Of a stretch of 6,106 nucleotides of DNA, positions 1 through 5,053 are shown piece after piece. The stretch covers positions 1 through 6,106 of the forward strand of contig DMMK01000228.1 of NCBI GenBank assembly GCA_003453085.1, read 5' to 3'. The stretch's first letter is position 1, and every line of letters begins with the position of its first letter. A model generated the notes under the pieces. That model searched no databases, was not told the origin of the DNA, and saw nothing but the letters and a program-made list of their open reading frames with translations. The translations under genes and the position numbers were made by a program. Origin of the DNA: Verrucomicrobiales bacterium. GTDB lineage: Bacteria > Verrucomicrobiota > Verrucomicrobiia > Verrucomicrobiales > Verrucomicrobiaceae.

Positions 1-37
1 CTTTTTGAACTGCATCAATCTTGTTCCCTGATTTTCC

Positions 38-631
38 ATGCCCACTTCCGATCCCAATCCCACCCCTCTGGCTGCCCTTGCCTCTCTCCTGGAGAGCGAG
101 GAATACACGGTCCTGCATGCTGCCGCCAATGAACACCGCAAAAGTGGTGAGCTGCTCTTCAATGCCCTGGATGAAGAAAGTGAGGAGGACGGCCAGATCC
201 TGCCGGTGCGGGTCATCATCTTAAACACGCTGCTTGATGATGAAAAATCGCTGTCCGTGAAGGCGGAGCCGGTGGGTGCGCTCATGCTGCATTGCGCGAC
301 CGTTTTCCCCTTTGTCATTCCGGAGTCAAAGCTGACGGATGTGATGCAGGCTGCGCTGCTGGTGAACCGGATGCTGCCCCTGTGCTCCTATGGTGTCAGT
401 GTGGAAGACCGCTCTTGCTTCCTGCAGGCCTGCATCTGCCTGGACCCCACGGCTGCGATGCCTGAGGCGATGGTGCTGGAAACGATCCAGATGATCTGTC
501 ATGCCGTGCAGAGCTACGGCCCTCTGATCGAGCAAATCACCGAAGGTGAGCTCACGTATGCCGGATTTCGCAGCGATCTGGAACGGAGGGGGACGCTCCC
601 ACCGCCTATTCCCGTCCGAGTGTTTCCCTGA
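38..631 (+). CDS. Hypothetical protein, possibly YbjN-like
   Basis: This 197-residue protein has no signal peptide and no membrane segment, so it is probably cytosolic. An acidic stretch at residues 46-51 follows an N-terminal helix-like part. From about residue 54 to 170 the pattern resembles the YbjN / type III secretion chaperone-like fold: a run reading FPFVIPESKL (residues 90-99), then a segment beginning LLVNRMLP (107-114), a strand-like stretch with several cysteines (residues 116-135), and a long helix ending near SYGPLIEQI (159-167). In that family the corresponding segments form a mixed sheet flanked by helices. The match is by eye only and the function is unknown. The tail (residues 183-197) is proline-rich. 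The ATG at 38 is the natural start, although no Shine-Dalgarno sequence precedes it. The next gene starts 77 bp downstream on the same strand with no terminator between, so co-transcription is possible. I am confident it is a gene and unsure of the family. Confidence 0.8.
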   Translation: MPTSDPNPTPLAALASLLESEEYTVLHAAANEHRKSGELLFNALDEESEEDGQILPVRVIILNTLLDDEKSLSVKAEPVGALMLHCATVFPFVIPESKLTDVMQAALLVNRMLPLCSYGVSVEDRSCFLQACICLDPTAAMPEAMVLETIQMICHAVQSYGPLIEQITEGELTYAGFRSDLERRGTLPPPIPVRVFP

Positions 632-708
632 GGCGGAGAAAAGACGGGACGTGTGAGCAAGTTGTTCTTGCCCTGGGGCGTTAATTCTAGCCAGACTTAG
701 CCCTCATT

Positions 709-2109
709 ATGGAACCATTAAACCCATCTCGAACGACCCTTTCCAGCTCACGCCGGGATTTTTTGAAAACCACGGGCAAGACATTTGCCGGACTGTCAGC
801 CCTGTCTGGCGTCACCCTGCCTCATGTCCATGCGGCTGGGAATGACACCATCAACATTGCCCTCGTCGGTTGCGGCGGTCGTGGCACGGGCGCTGCCAGC
901 AACTCCATGGGGGTGAAGCAGTCTACCCGCCTCATCGCCATGGCCGATGTGCAGGAAAATCGCCTGGAGGCCAGCTTCAATGGTCTCAGCGCCAAGCACC
1001 CGGACCGTTTCTCCGTCTCAGCCGATTCCAAGTTCATCGGCTTCGATGCCTACAAGAACGCCATTGATATGCTGAAGCCCGGCGATGTCGTCGTGCTCGC
1101 CACCCCGCCAGCCTTCCGCTGGGTGCAGTTCAAATACGCCATCGAAAAAGGCGTGAACGTGTTCATGGAAAAGCCCATCTGCGTGGACGGCCCTAGCGGC
1201 AAGCGCATGCTGGAACTGGGCAAGGAAGCAGAAGCCAAGGGGCTGAAAGTCGGCGTCGGCCTCATGTGCCGCCACTGCCGTGTGCGCGGTGAGCTTTTCG
1301 ACCGCATCCAGCAGGGCGAAATCGGCGACATCATCCTGGGTCGCGCCTATCGTCTCCAGGGCCCCGTGGGCACCTGCTTCACCCTGCCGCGTGATCCCAA
1401 GACGGACTCAAGCGAACTCGTCTGGCAGATCAAGAACTTCCACTCCTTCCTCTGGGCCAGCGGTGGGGCCTTCAGCGATTTCAACATCCACAACATTGAT
1501 GAAATTTGCTGGATGAAGAATGACTTCCCGATCGAAGCGAAAGCCACAGGCGGTCGCACCGAGCGCGGCGACCACATTGACCAGAACTTCGACCATTACA
1601 GCGTGGAATACACCTTCCGTGACGGCAGCAAATTCTGGCTGGAAGGCCGCAACGCGATGAAGACGCACAATGAGTTCGCCTCCTATGTGCACGGCAGCAA
1701 GGGCATGGCCGTCATCTCCACCGCTGGTCACTTCCCATCCCGTGCTATGACCTTCAAGGGGCAGAACAAGAACCCCAAGGAAATCATCTGGCGCGGTCCG
1801 AAGCAGGAGCCCAATCCGTATGACATGGAGTGGGAAGACCTCATTGACGCCATCGTCAACAACAAGCCTTACAACGAAGTCGAGCGTGGAGCCAAGGCCA
1901 GCCTTGTCACCGTCATGGGCCGCATGTCTGCCCACACGGGCCAGTTGGTGACCTACGACCAGGTCGTCAACCACGACCATGAGTTTGCGCCGAATGCGGA
2001 CAAGCTGTCCCTGGATGGCCCTGCGCCTCTCCTGGCAGATGCGAATGGCAAATACCCGATCCCGTACCCAGGCCGTCACGGCATGTACGAGTACGTCGTG
2101 GGTGCCTAA
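709..2109 (+). CDS. Tat-exported Gfo/Idh/MocA family oxidoreductase
   Basis: This is a 466-residue NAD(P)-dependent dehydrogenase-like protein, a usual length for the exported members of the family. The N-terminus carries a twin-arginine signal: SRRDFLK at residues 14-20, a weakly hydrophobic stretch, and a likely cleavage after VHA (residue 42). Folding with cofactor in the cytoplasm before export by Tat is the expected route. The Rossmann domain follows, with the dinucleotide-binding GCGGRG at residues 54-59 and the family EKP motif at 154-156, whose lysine is normally catalytic. The second domain holds GGAFSDFNIHNIDE (252-265), where D257 and H261 sit at the usual active-site positions. 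The C-terminal part looks like the bacterial-type Gfo/Idh/MocA C-terminal domain common in Planctomycetes and Verrucomicrobia. The substrate is unknown; sugars, polyols or their derivatives are typical. The start is fixed by the Tat signal, and no Shine-Dalgarno sequence is visible. A terminator follows 27 bp after the stop. The catalytic residues look intact. Confidence 0.93.
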   Translation: MEPLNPSRTTLSSSRRDFLKTTGKTFAGLSALSGVTLPHVHAAGNDTINIALVGCGGRGTGAASNSMGVKQSTRLIAMADVQENRLEASFNGLSAKHPDRFSVSADSKFIGFDAYKNAIDMLKPGDVVVLATPPAFRWVQFKYAIEKGVNVFMEKPICVDGPSGKRMLELGKEAEAKGLKVGVGLMCRHCRVRGELFDRIQQGEIGDIILGRAYRLQGPVGTCFTLPRDPKTDSSELVWQIKNFHSFLWASGGAFSDFNIHNIDEICWMKNDFPIEAKATGGRTERGDHIDQNFDHYSVEYTFRDGSKFWLEGRNAMKTHNEFASYVHGSKGMAVISTAGHFPSRAMTFKGQNKNPKEIIWRGPKQEPNPYDMEWEDLIDAIVNNKPYNEVERGAKASLVTVMGRMSAHTGQLVTYDQVVNHDHEFAPNADKLSLDGPAPLLADANGKYPIPYPGRHGMYEYVVGA

Positions 2110-2136
2110 GCGCAGCGCTGGAACACTCCAAAAAAG

Positions 2137-2167
2137 AAAGGCACCGGGAAAACCCCGGTGCCTTTTT
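2137..2167. terminator. Bidirectional rho-independent terminator
   Basis: A perfect 12-bp stem (2137-2148 pairing with 2154-2165) closes a loop of five bases, AAAAC. On the plus strand it runs into five T at 2163-2167. On the minus strand the A-rich stretch at 2129-2139 reads as a T-rich tail. It lies between two convergent oxidoreductase genes and can serve both. Confidence 0.9.
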
Positions 2168-2189
2168 AATGCTGAACGGTGGAGGTTGC

Positions 2190-3344
2190 TTAACCCACCT
2201 TGGTCCAGGCTGCATTGGCTTTGCTAGAAGCCACCACAGCATCAATGAAAGCCATGCCACGGATGCCGTCTTCGATCTTCGGAAAATCGTTCTCGATGGC
2301 GGTCGGCTCGCGGCCTTCTAGGCGTGCGCGGATGGTGTTGGCAAAGTTCTTGTAGATGTTGGCAAAGCCTTCCAGGTAACCTTCAGGGTGTGCTGGCGGT
2401 GTGCGGCTGCCTGCTGCTGCGGCGGCCCCCAGATAACCATTGGCGGTGCGATAGACCTGCATCGGCTGATCCAGCCATTTGACCAACATGGTGTTAGGCT
2501 CCTTCTGGTGCCATTCGAGGCTGCCTTTTTCACCATACACGCGGATGTTGAGGTTGTTCTCCTCACCCACGCTGATCTGGGAGCAGTGCAGCACGCCCTT
2601 GGCCCCGTTGTCAAAGCGCAGCAGGATGTTGGCATCGTCATCCAGCAGACGGCCTTCCACGAAGGTGGAGAGGTCGGCGGCGAGTTCGCTGATCTTCAGG
2701 CCGGAGATGTACTCGGCCAGATTTTCTGCGTGTGTGCCGATGTCACCCACGCAGCCGGCTGCGCCGGATTTGGTGGGGTCGGTGCGCCATGCCGCTTGCT
2801 TCTGGCCGCTTTCTTCGACTTTGGTGGCCAGCCAGCCCTGGGGGTATTCCACCACGACTTTGCGGATCTTGCCCAGCACGCCGTTGTGCACCATCTCGCG
2901 GGCCTGCTTCACCAGCGGGTAGCCAGTGTAGTTGTGGGTCAGGCCATAGAGCAGGCCGGTTTTTTCCACCAGCTTGCCCAGCTCCTTGGCCTCACTGAGG
3001 TCAAAGGTGGCGGGCTTGTCGCTCAGTACGTGAAAGCCATGCTCCAGCGCCATTTTGGCTGGTGGGAAATGCACGTGGTTAGGCGTCACGATGGCGATGA
3101 AGTCCATGCGTTCGCCCTCTGGCAAGGCGGCCTCGGCCTTGATCATTTCTTCATAGCTGCCGTAGCAGCGGTCTGCGGGGAGGAAGAAGTCGGCACCGCT
3201 GTCCTTGGACTTTTGCGGGTCGGAGGAGAAGGCCCCGCAGACAAGTTCGATCTGCTGATCAATTGCGGCTGCGATGCGGTGCACCGCACCGATGAAGGCG
3301 CCGCGTCCGCCGCCGACCATGCCATAACGAATTTTCCGGCTCAT
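2190..3344 (-). CDS. Gfo/Idh/MocA family oxidoreductase, cytosolic
   Basis: This 384-residue protein is a probable NAD(P)-dependent sugar or polyol dehydrogenase without a signal peptide, so it should act in the cytosol. The N-terminal Rossmann domain opens with VGGGRGAFIG (residues 10-19), the nucleotide-binding loop. TPNHVH (87-92) and DKP (109-111) follow; K110 is the expected catalytic lysine, and DKP replaces the more common EKP. The C-terminal domain has the signature GDIGTHAENL (200-209), with D201 and H205 at the active-site positions, and ends in helices after the segment HPEGYLEGF. Length and motif order are normal and the gene looks intact. The ATG at 3344 sits directly before the first strand of the Rossmann fold and is the obvious start; no Shine-Dalgarno sequence precedes it. 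A candidate promoter lies 46-75 bp upstream. The gene converges on the Tat-exported relative and shares its terminator. Sequence alone does not give the substrate. Confidence 0.93.
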   Translation of the reverse strand: MSRKIRYGMVGGGRGAFIGAVHRIAAAIDQQIELVCGAFSSDPQKSKDSGADFFLPADRCYGSYEEMIKAEAALPEGERMDFIAIVTPNHVHFPPAKMALEHGFHVLSDKPATFDLSEAKELGKLVEKTGLLYGLTHNYTGYPLVKQAREMVHNGVLGKIRKVVVEYPQGWLATKVEESGQKQAAWRTDPTKSGAAGCVGDIGTHAENLAEYISGLKISELAADLSTFVEGRLLDDDANILLRFDNGAKGVLHCSQISVGEENNLNIRVYGEKGSLEWHQKEPNTMLVKWLDQPMQVYRTANGYLGAAAAAGSRTPPAHPEGYLEGFANIYKNFANTIRARLEGREPTAIENDFPKIEDGIRGMAFIDAVVASSKANAAWTKVG

Positions 3345-3389
3345 AAACAGGTGTTCTGGTTTCTTGGGTTAGATTGAAAAAGGAGCGCG

Positions 3390-3419
3390 ATTGTGGCGCA
3401 CGCGCACCGGGTGGGTCAA
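3390..3419 (-). promoter_or_regulatory. Candidate sigma70 promoter for the minus-strand oxidoreductase
   Basis: Read on the minus strand, TTGACC (3419-3414, five of six matches to the -35 consensus) is followed after 18 bases by CACAAT (3395-3390, four of six matches to the -10 consensus). Transcription would begin near 3382 and give a leader of about 38 bases before the ATG at 3344. The motif is a by-eye match with no experimental support. Confidence 0.45.
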
Positions 3420-3472
3420 GGGCGTTGCAGGGCTTTTGAGCCCGGGAACGGGATCGTGCATGCCTTCAGACG

Positions 3473-3502
3473 TTGCTTCCAGGGCGGGTTGCCGTTTATG
3501 AT
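3473..3502 (+). promoter_or_regulatory. Candidate promoter placing transcription start at the ATG
   Basis: TTGCTT (3473-3478, three of six matches to the -35 consensus) is followed after 18 bases by TATGAT (3497-3502, five of six matches to the -10 consensus). A start seven bases after the -10 box would fall on the A of the ATG at 3509, so the mRNA of the next gene would be leaderless. The weak -35 keeps the confidence modest. Confidence 0.35.
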
Positions 3503-3508
3503 GCCGTC

Positions 3509-3811
3509 ATGGCTCCCCGAAAAAGCAAAAGTGCCTCTGTTTCCCCAGAACAGGTCAGTCGGTTGGAGGACTTGCCTAACATTGGCAAGAAGCTCGCTGC
3601 CGACCTACGGCGAATTGGTATTGCCCAGCCTCAGGACCTCATCGGGAGGGATCCTCTGGCCATGTTTCATGAGCTTGCTCCGGTGATGGGCCATCGTCAT
3701 GATCCCTGTGTTTTCTACACATTGCTCGCGGTGAGGCACTTTTTACAGCATTCGGAAGCTCTCGGTTGGTGGAAATTTACCTTGGAGGGCAAGGAAATTC
3801 TGAGGTGCTGA
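3509..3811 (+). CDS. Helix-hairpin-helix protein, Cdd1 'pathogenicity locus' type
   Basis: This 100-residue cytosolic protein resembles the small family annotated as pathogenicity locus Cdd1, also labelled helix-hairpin-helix or mitomycin-resistance-like. A basic tail (residues 1-8) precedes a helix-hairpin-helix segment, LEDLPNIGKKLAADLRRIGI (residues 19-38), whose central PNIG turn is the type that contacts the DNA backbone in other proteins. The family's second signature follows: GRDPLAMF (46-53), GHRHDPC (61-67) with C67, and a WW pair at 87-88 near the end. DNA binding is an inference from the hairpin motif; the biological role of the family is not established. The ATG at 3509 is preferred over an in-frame TTG at 3473, because the twelve extra residues lie outside the family pattern. 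No Shine-Dalgarno sequence is present, which fits a leaderless transcript. The gene is divergent from the oxidoreductase upstream and lies 87 bp before the first secreted paralogue. It looks complete. Confidence 0.85.
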   Translation: MAPRKSKSASVSPEQVSRLEDLPNIGKKLAADLRRIGIAQPQDLIGRDPLAMFHELAPVMGHRHDPCVFYTLLAVRHFLQHSEALGWWKFTLEGKEILRC

Positions 3812-3898
3812 AATGCAAAATGCGAATGTCCGGGATATGTGCATGAAAAGGCCAAAAACTTGAATAGCGGCCAATAGGAAGAGGTCAAAACCGGCGCT

Positions 3899-4258
3899 AT
3901 GAAAACTTCATTTATTTCCTCGATTCGGGCATGGGGCATTGCCGCTCTGGCTGCCATGTGTGTTTTTGCCTTCCCGGTGAATTCGGATGCGCGTGATCAC
4001 CGCCACCACGGTCATCACTACAGCCGTGTGCACCGTGGGCATCATCATTACCATTACCCGCGCTATCGCAGTCACCGGGTGGTTCGCAGCCCATACTACT
4101 ACAGCTATCCACGTTCATCGGGCTTCGTCATCACGTTCGGAAACGGCTATGCGGGCCGCGGATATTACTATGGCCCGCCACGCCGCTCCTACTATTCCCG
4201 CCAGCCCGGCGTGGTCTATTACAGCCGTCGCGGACTGGTGCCATCCAGGTATTGGTAA
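3899..4258 (+). CDS. Secreted His/Tyr-rich small protein, paralogue of the next gene
   Basis: This 119-residue protein begins with a Sec-type signal peptide: MK, a few polar residues, a hydrophobic stretch at about 11-26, and a likely cleavage after SDA (residue 31). The mature part is low in complexity. Residues 33-60 contain eleven histidines, with arginine and tyrosine between them. Residues 79-94 carry TFGNGYAGRGYYYGPP, followed by a VVYYSRR segment, and the protein stops at VPSRYW. The same order of segments occurs in the gene at 4410, which continues into a peptidoglycan-binding domain that this protein lacks. An envelope or periplasmic location is inferred; histidine clusters may bind metal ions, but no defined site is visible. 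A purine-rich AGGAAGAGG at 3876-3884 precedes the ATG by 14 bases, rather far for a ribosome binding site. A strong terminator follows 13 bp after the stop, so the missing domain is not an obvious frameshift. Function unknown. Confidence 0.82.
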   Translation: MKTSFISSIRAWGIAALAAMCVFAFPVNSDARDHRHHGHHYSRVHRGHHHYHYPRYRSHRVVRSPYYYSYPRSSGFVITFGNGYAGRGYYYGPPRRSYYSRQPGVVYYSRRGLVPSRYW

Positions 4259-4271
4259 AGGCTGAATCCAG

Positions 4272-4307
4272 AGGGCCGTCGGCTCCCGACGAGCTGACGG
4301 CCCTTTT
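4272..4307 (+). terminator. Rho-independent terminator
   Basis: A 14-bp stem with a single G-T pair (4272-4285 with 4291-4304) closes the five-base loop CCGAC and ends in TTTT at 4304-4307. It lies 13 bp after the stop of the His/Tyr-rich gene and separates it from its downstream paralogue. The T run is short but the stem is very stable. Confidence 0.85.
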
Positions 4308-4334
4308 GGTTAGGCAAGTGCCATCTTGAATAAT
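4306..4334 (+). promoter_or_regulatory. Weak candidate promoter for the peptidoglycan-binding protein gene
   Basis: TTGGTT (4306-4311) is followed after 17 bases by AATAAT (4329-4334), five of six matches to the -10 consensus but only three of six at -35. Transcription would start near 4341 and give an A-rich leader of about 70 bases. The need for a promoter here is supported by the terminator just upstream; the exact placement is uncertain. Confidence 0.3.
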
Positions 4335-4409
4335 GACTCTCCAAGACAGAACCAAAAAGAACAGAAGATTCGAATAAACAACGAAGCCATTCGATCCAAC
4401 TCAATGCTT

Positions 4410-4973
4410 ATGAAAACTCCCTTTTACAAATCGACCCGGACTTTAGGTGTGGCCGTCCTGGCTGCTCTCAGCATGCTGGCCCTGGCGCCAGATGCTTCGG
4501 CCAAAGACAAGGATGACCGCCGCGGTCCCAGCAAAAAACCTTCGAGCAGCTCTCGCAGTTGGTTTGGCGACCGCAACCGTGGCCACGATCATCATCGTCA
4601 TGATGACGATGACCGCCGCCGTTTCTTCTCCCATCCGCGCACGTCCTGGGGCGTCACGCTGGGCAACGGTTATGCAGGCCGCGGCTATTATTACGGCCCG
4701 CCTGATTCCCCTTACTACTACCAGGGCAGCGGTGTGGTTTATTACTCCAGCCGCGAGCGTGTACCCTATGACTACTGGCGTGGTGCCCGTCTGGCCGAGA
4801 TGAATGCCGCCGTGCAGTCAGAGCTTCGCCGTCGTGGTTATTACCGTGGACCGGTGGATGGCCGTCTTGGCCCCGCCTCGAAATCGGCCATCTCCCGTTA
4901 CCAGTCCTCTCGTGGTCTGGCCGTGACAGGCAATGTGAACAATCAGACTTTGAGTGCTCTGGGCATCCGCTAA
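4410..4973 (+). CDS. Secreted peptidoglycan-binding domain protein
   Basis: This 187-residue protein has a Sec-type signal peptide: a basic N-terminus MKTPFYKSTR, a hydrophobic core at about 12-26, and cleavage after ASA (residue 31). A charged, Ser-rich linker (32-58) leads into a His/Asp cluster, HDHHRHDDDD (59-68). Next comes the module shared with the preceding gene: GNGYAGRGYYYGPP (85-98) and VVYYSSRERVPYDYW (109-123). Residues about 127-186 form a peptidoglycan-binding type 1 domain: paired helices, the turn YYRGPVDGRLGPAS (144-157), ISRYQSSRGL (161-170) and a closing TLSALGI. Such domains bind the glycan-peptide mesh, so the protein probably sits at the cell wall. No enzymatic domain is present. 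The ATG at 4410 is chosen because it begins a normal signal peptide; an in-frame ATG at 4404 adds two residues, and a TTG at 4326 would add 28 polar residues in front of the signal. No clear Shine-Dalgarno sequence is seen. A terminator follows. Confidence 0.9.
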   Translation: MKTPFYKSTRTLGVAVLAALSMLALAPDASAKDKDDRRGPSKKPSSSSRSWFGDRNRGHDHHRHDDDDRRRFFSHPRTSWGVTLGNGYAGRGYYYGPPDSPYYYQGSGVVYYSSRERVPYDYWRGARLAEMNAAVQSELRRRGYYRGPVDGRLGPASKSAISRYQSSRGLAVTGNVNNQTLSALGIR

Positions 4974-5004
4974 GGGTATCAAGGTGACCTTGTCAGATTC
5001 AATC

Positions 5005-5034
5005 AAGGCCGGCGGTGAAAACCGTCGGCTTTTT
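5005..5034 (+). terminator. Rho-independent terminator
   Basis: A stem of about 12 bp (5005-5016 with 5021-5032, including two G-T pairs) closes a GAAA tetraloop and runs into TTTTT at 5030-5034, then GTTT. It ends the peptidoglycan-binding protein gene. The opposite strand lacks a good T tail after the stem, so it is probably weaker for dxr, which converges from the right. Confidence 0.85.
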
Positions 5035-5053
5035 GTTTCCGACTGAGGAGAAA

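Noticed and set aside
611..648. Inverted repeat CCCGTC / GACGGG around the stop of the first gene
   Set aside because: The arms are only six bases, the loop is 26 bases and no T run follows, so it is not a convincing terminator.
662..697. TTG-containing boxes upstream of the Tat-exported oxidoreductase as a promoter
   Set aside because: No -35/-10 pair with acceptable spacing and match could be found; TTGCCC with CAGACT is too weak.
1408..2079. Open frame of 223 codons on the minus strand opposite the Tat-exported oxidoreductase
   Set aside because: It is a mirror of the sense codon bias, with no start signal, no motif and no independent space.
2388..3377. Long open frame (about 329 codons) on the plus strand opposite the cytosolic oxidoreductase
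   Set aside because: It lies almost wholly over a clear gene, its translation is Ala/Val/Gln/His-rich without any recognisable motif, and a strong third-position GC bias explains such antisense openness.
4326..4409. TTG start adding 28 residues to the peptidoglycan-binding protein
   Set aside because: The added residues are polar and would bury the signal peptide inside the protein; the ATG at 4410 gives a normal signal peptide and matches the start of the paralogue.
4980..4992. Perfect 13-base palindrome CAAGGTGACCTTG after the peptidoglycan-binding gene
   Set aside because: There is a single copy with no loop space for a hairpin, it sits next to a real terminator and far from any promoter, so an operator role has no support.
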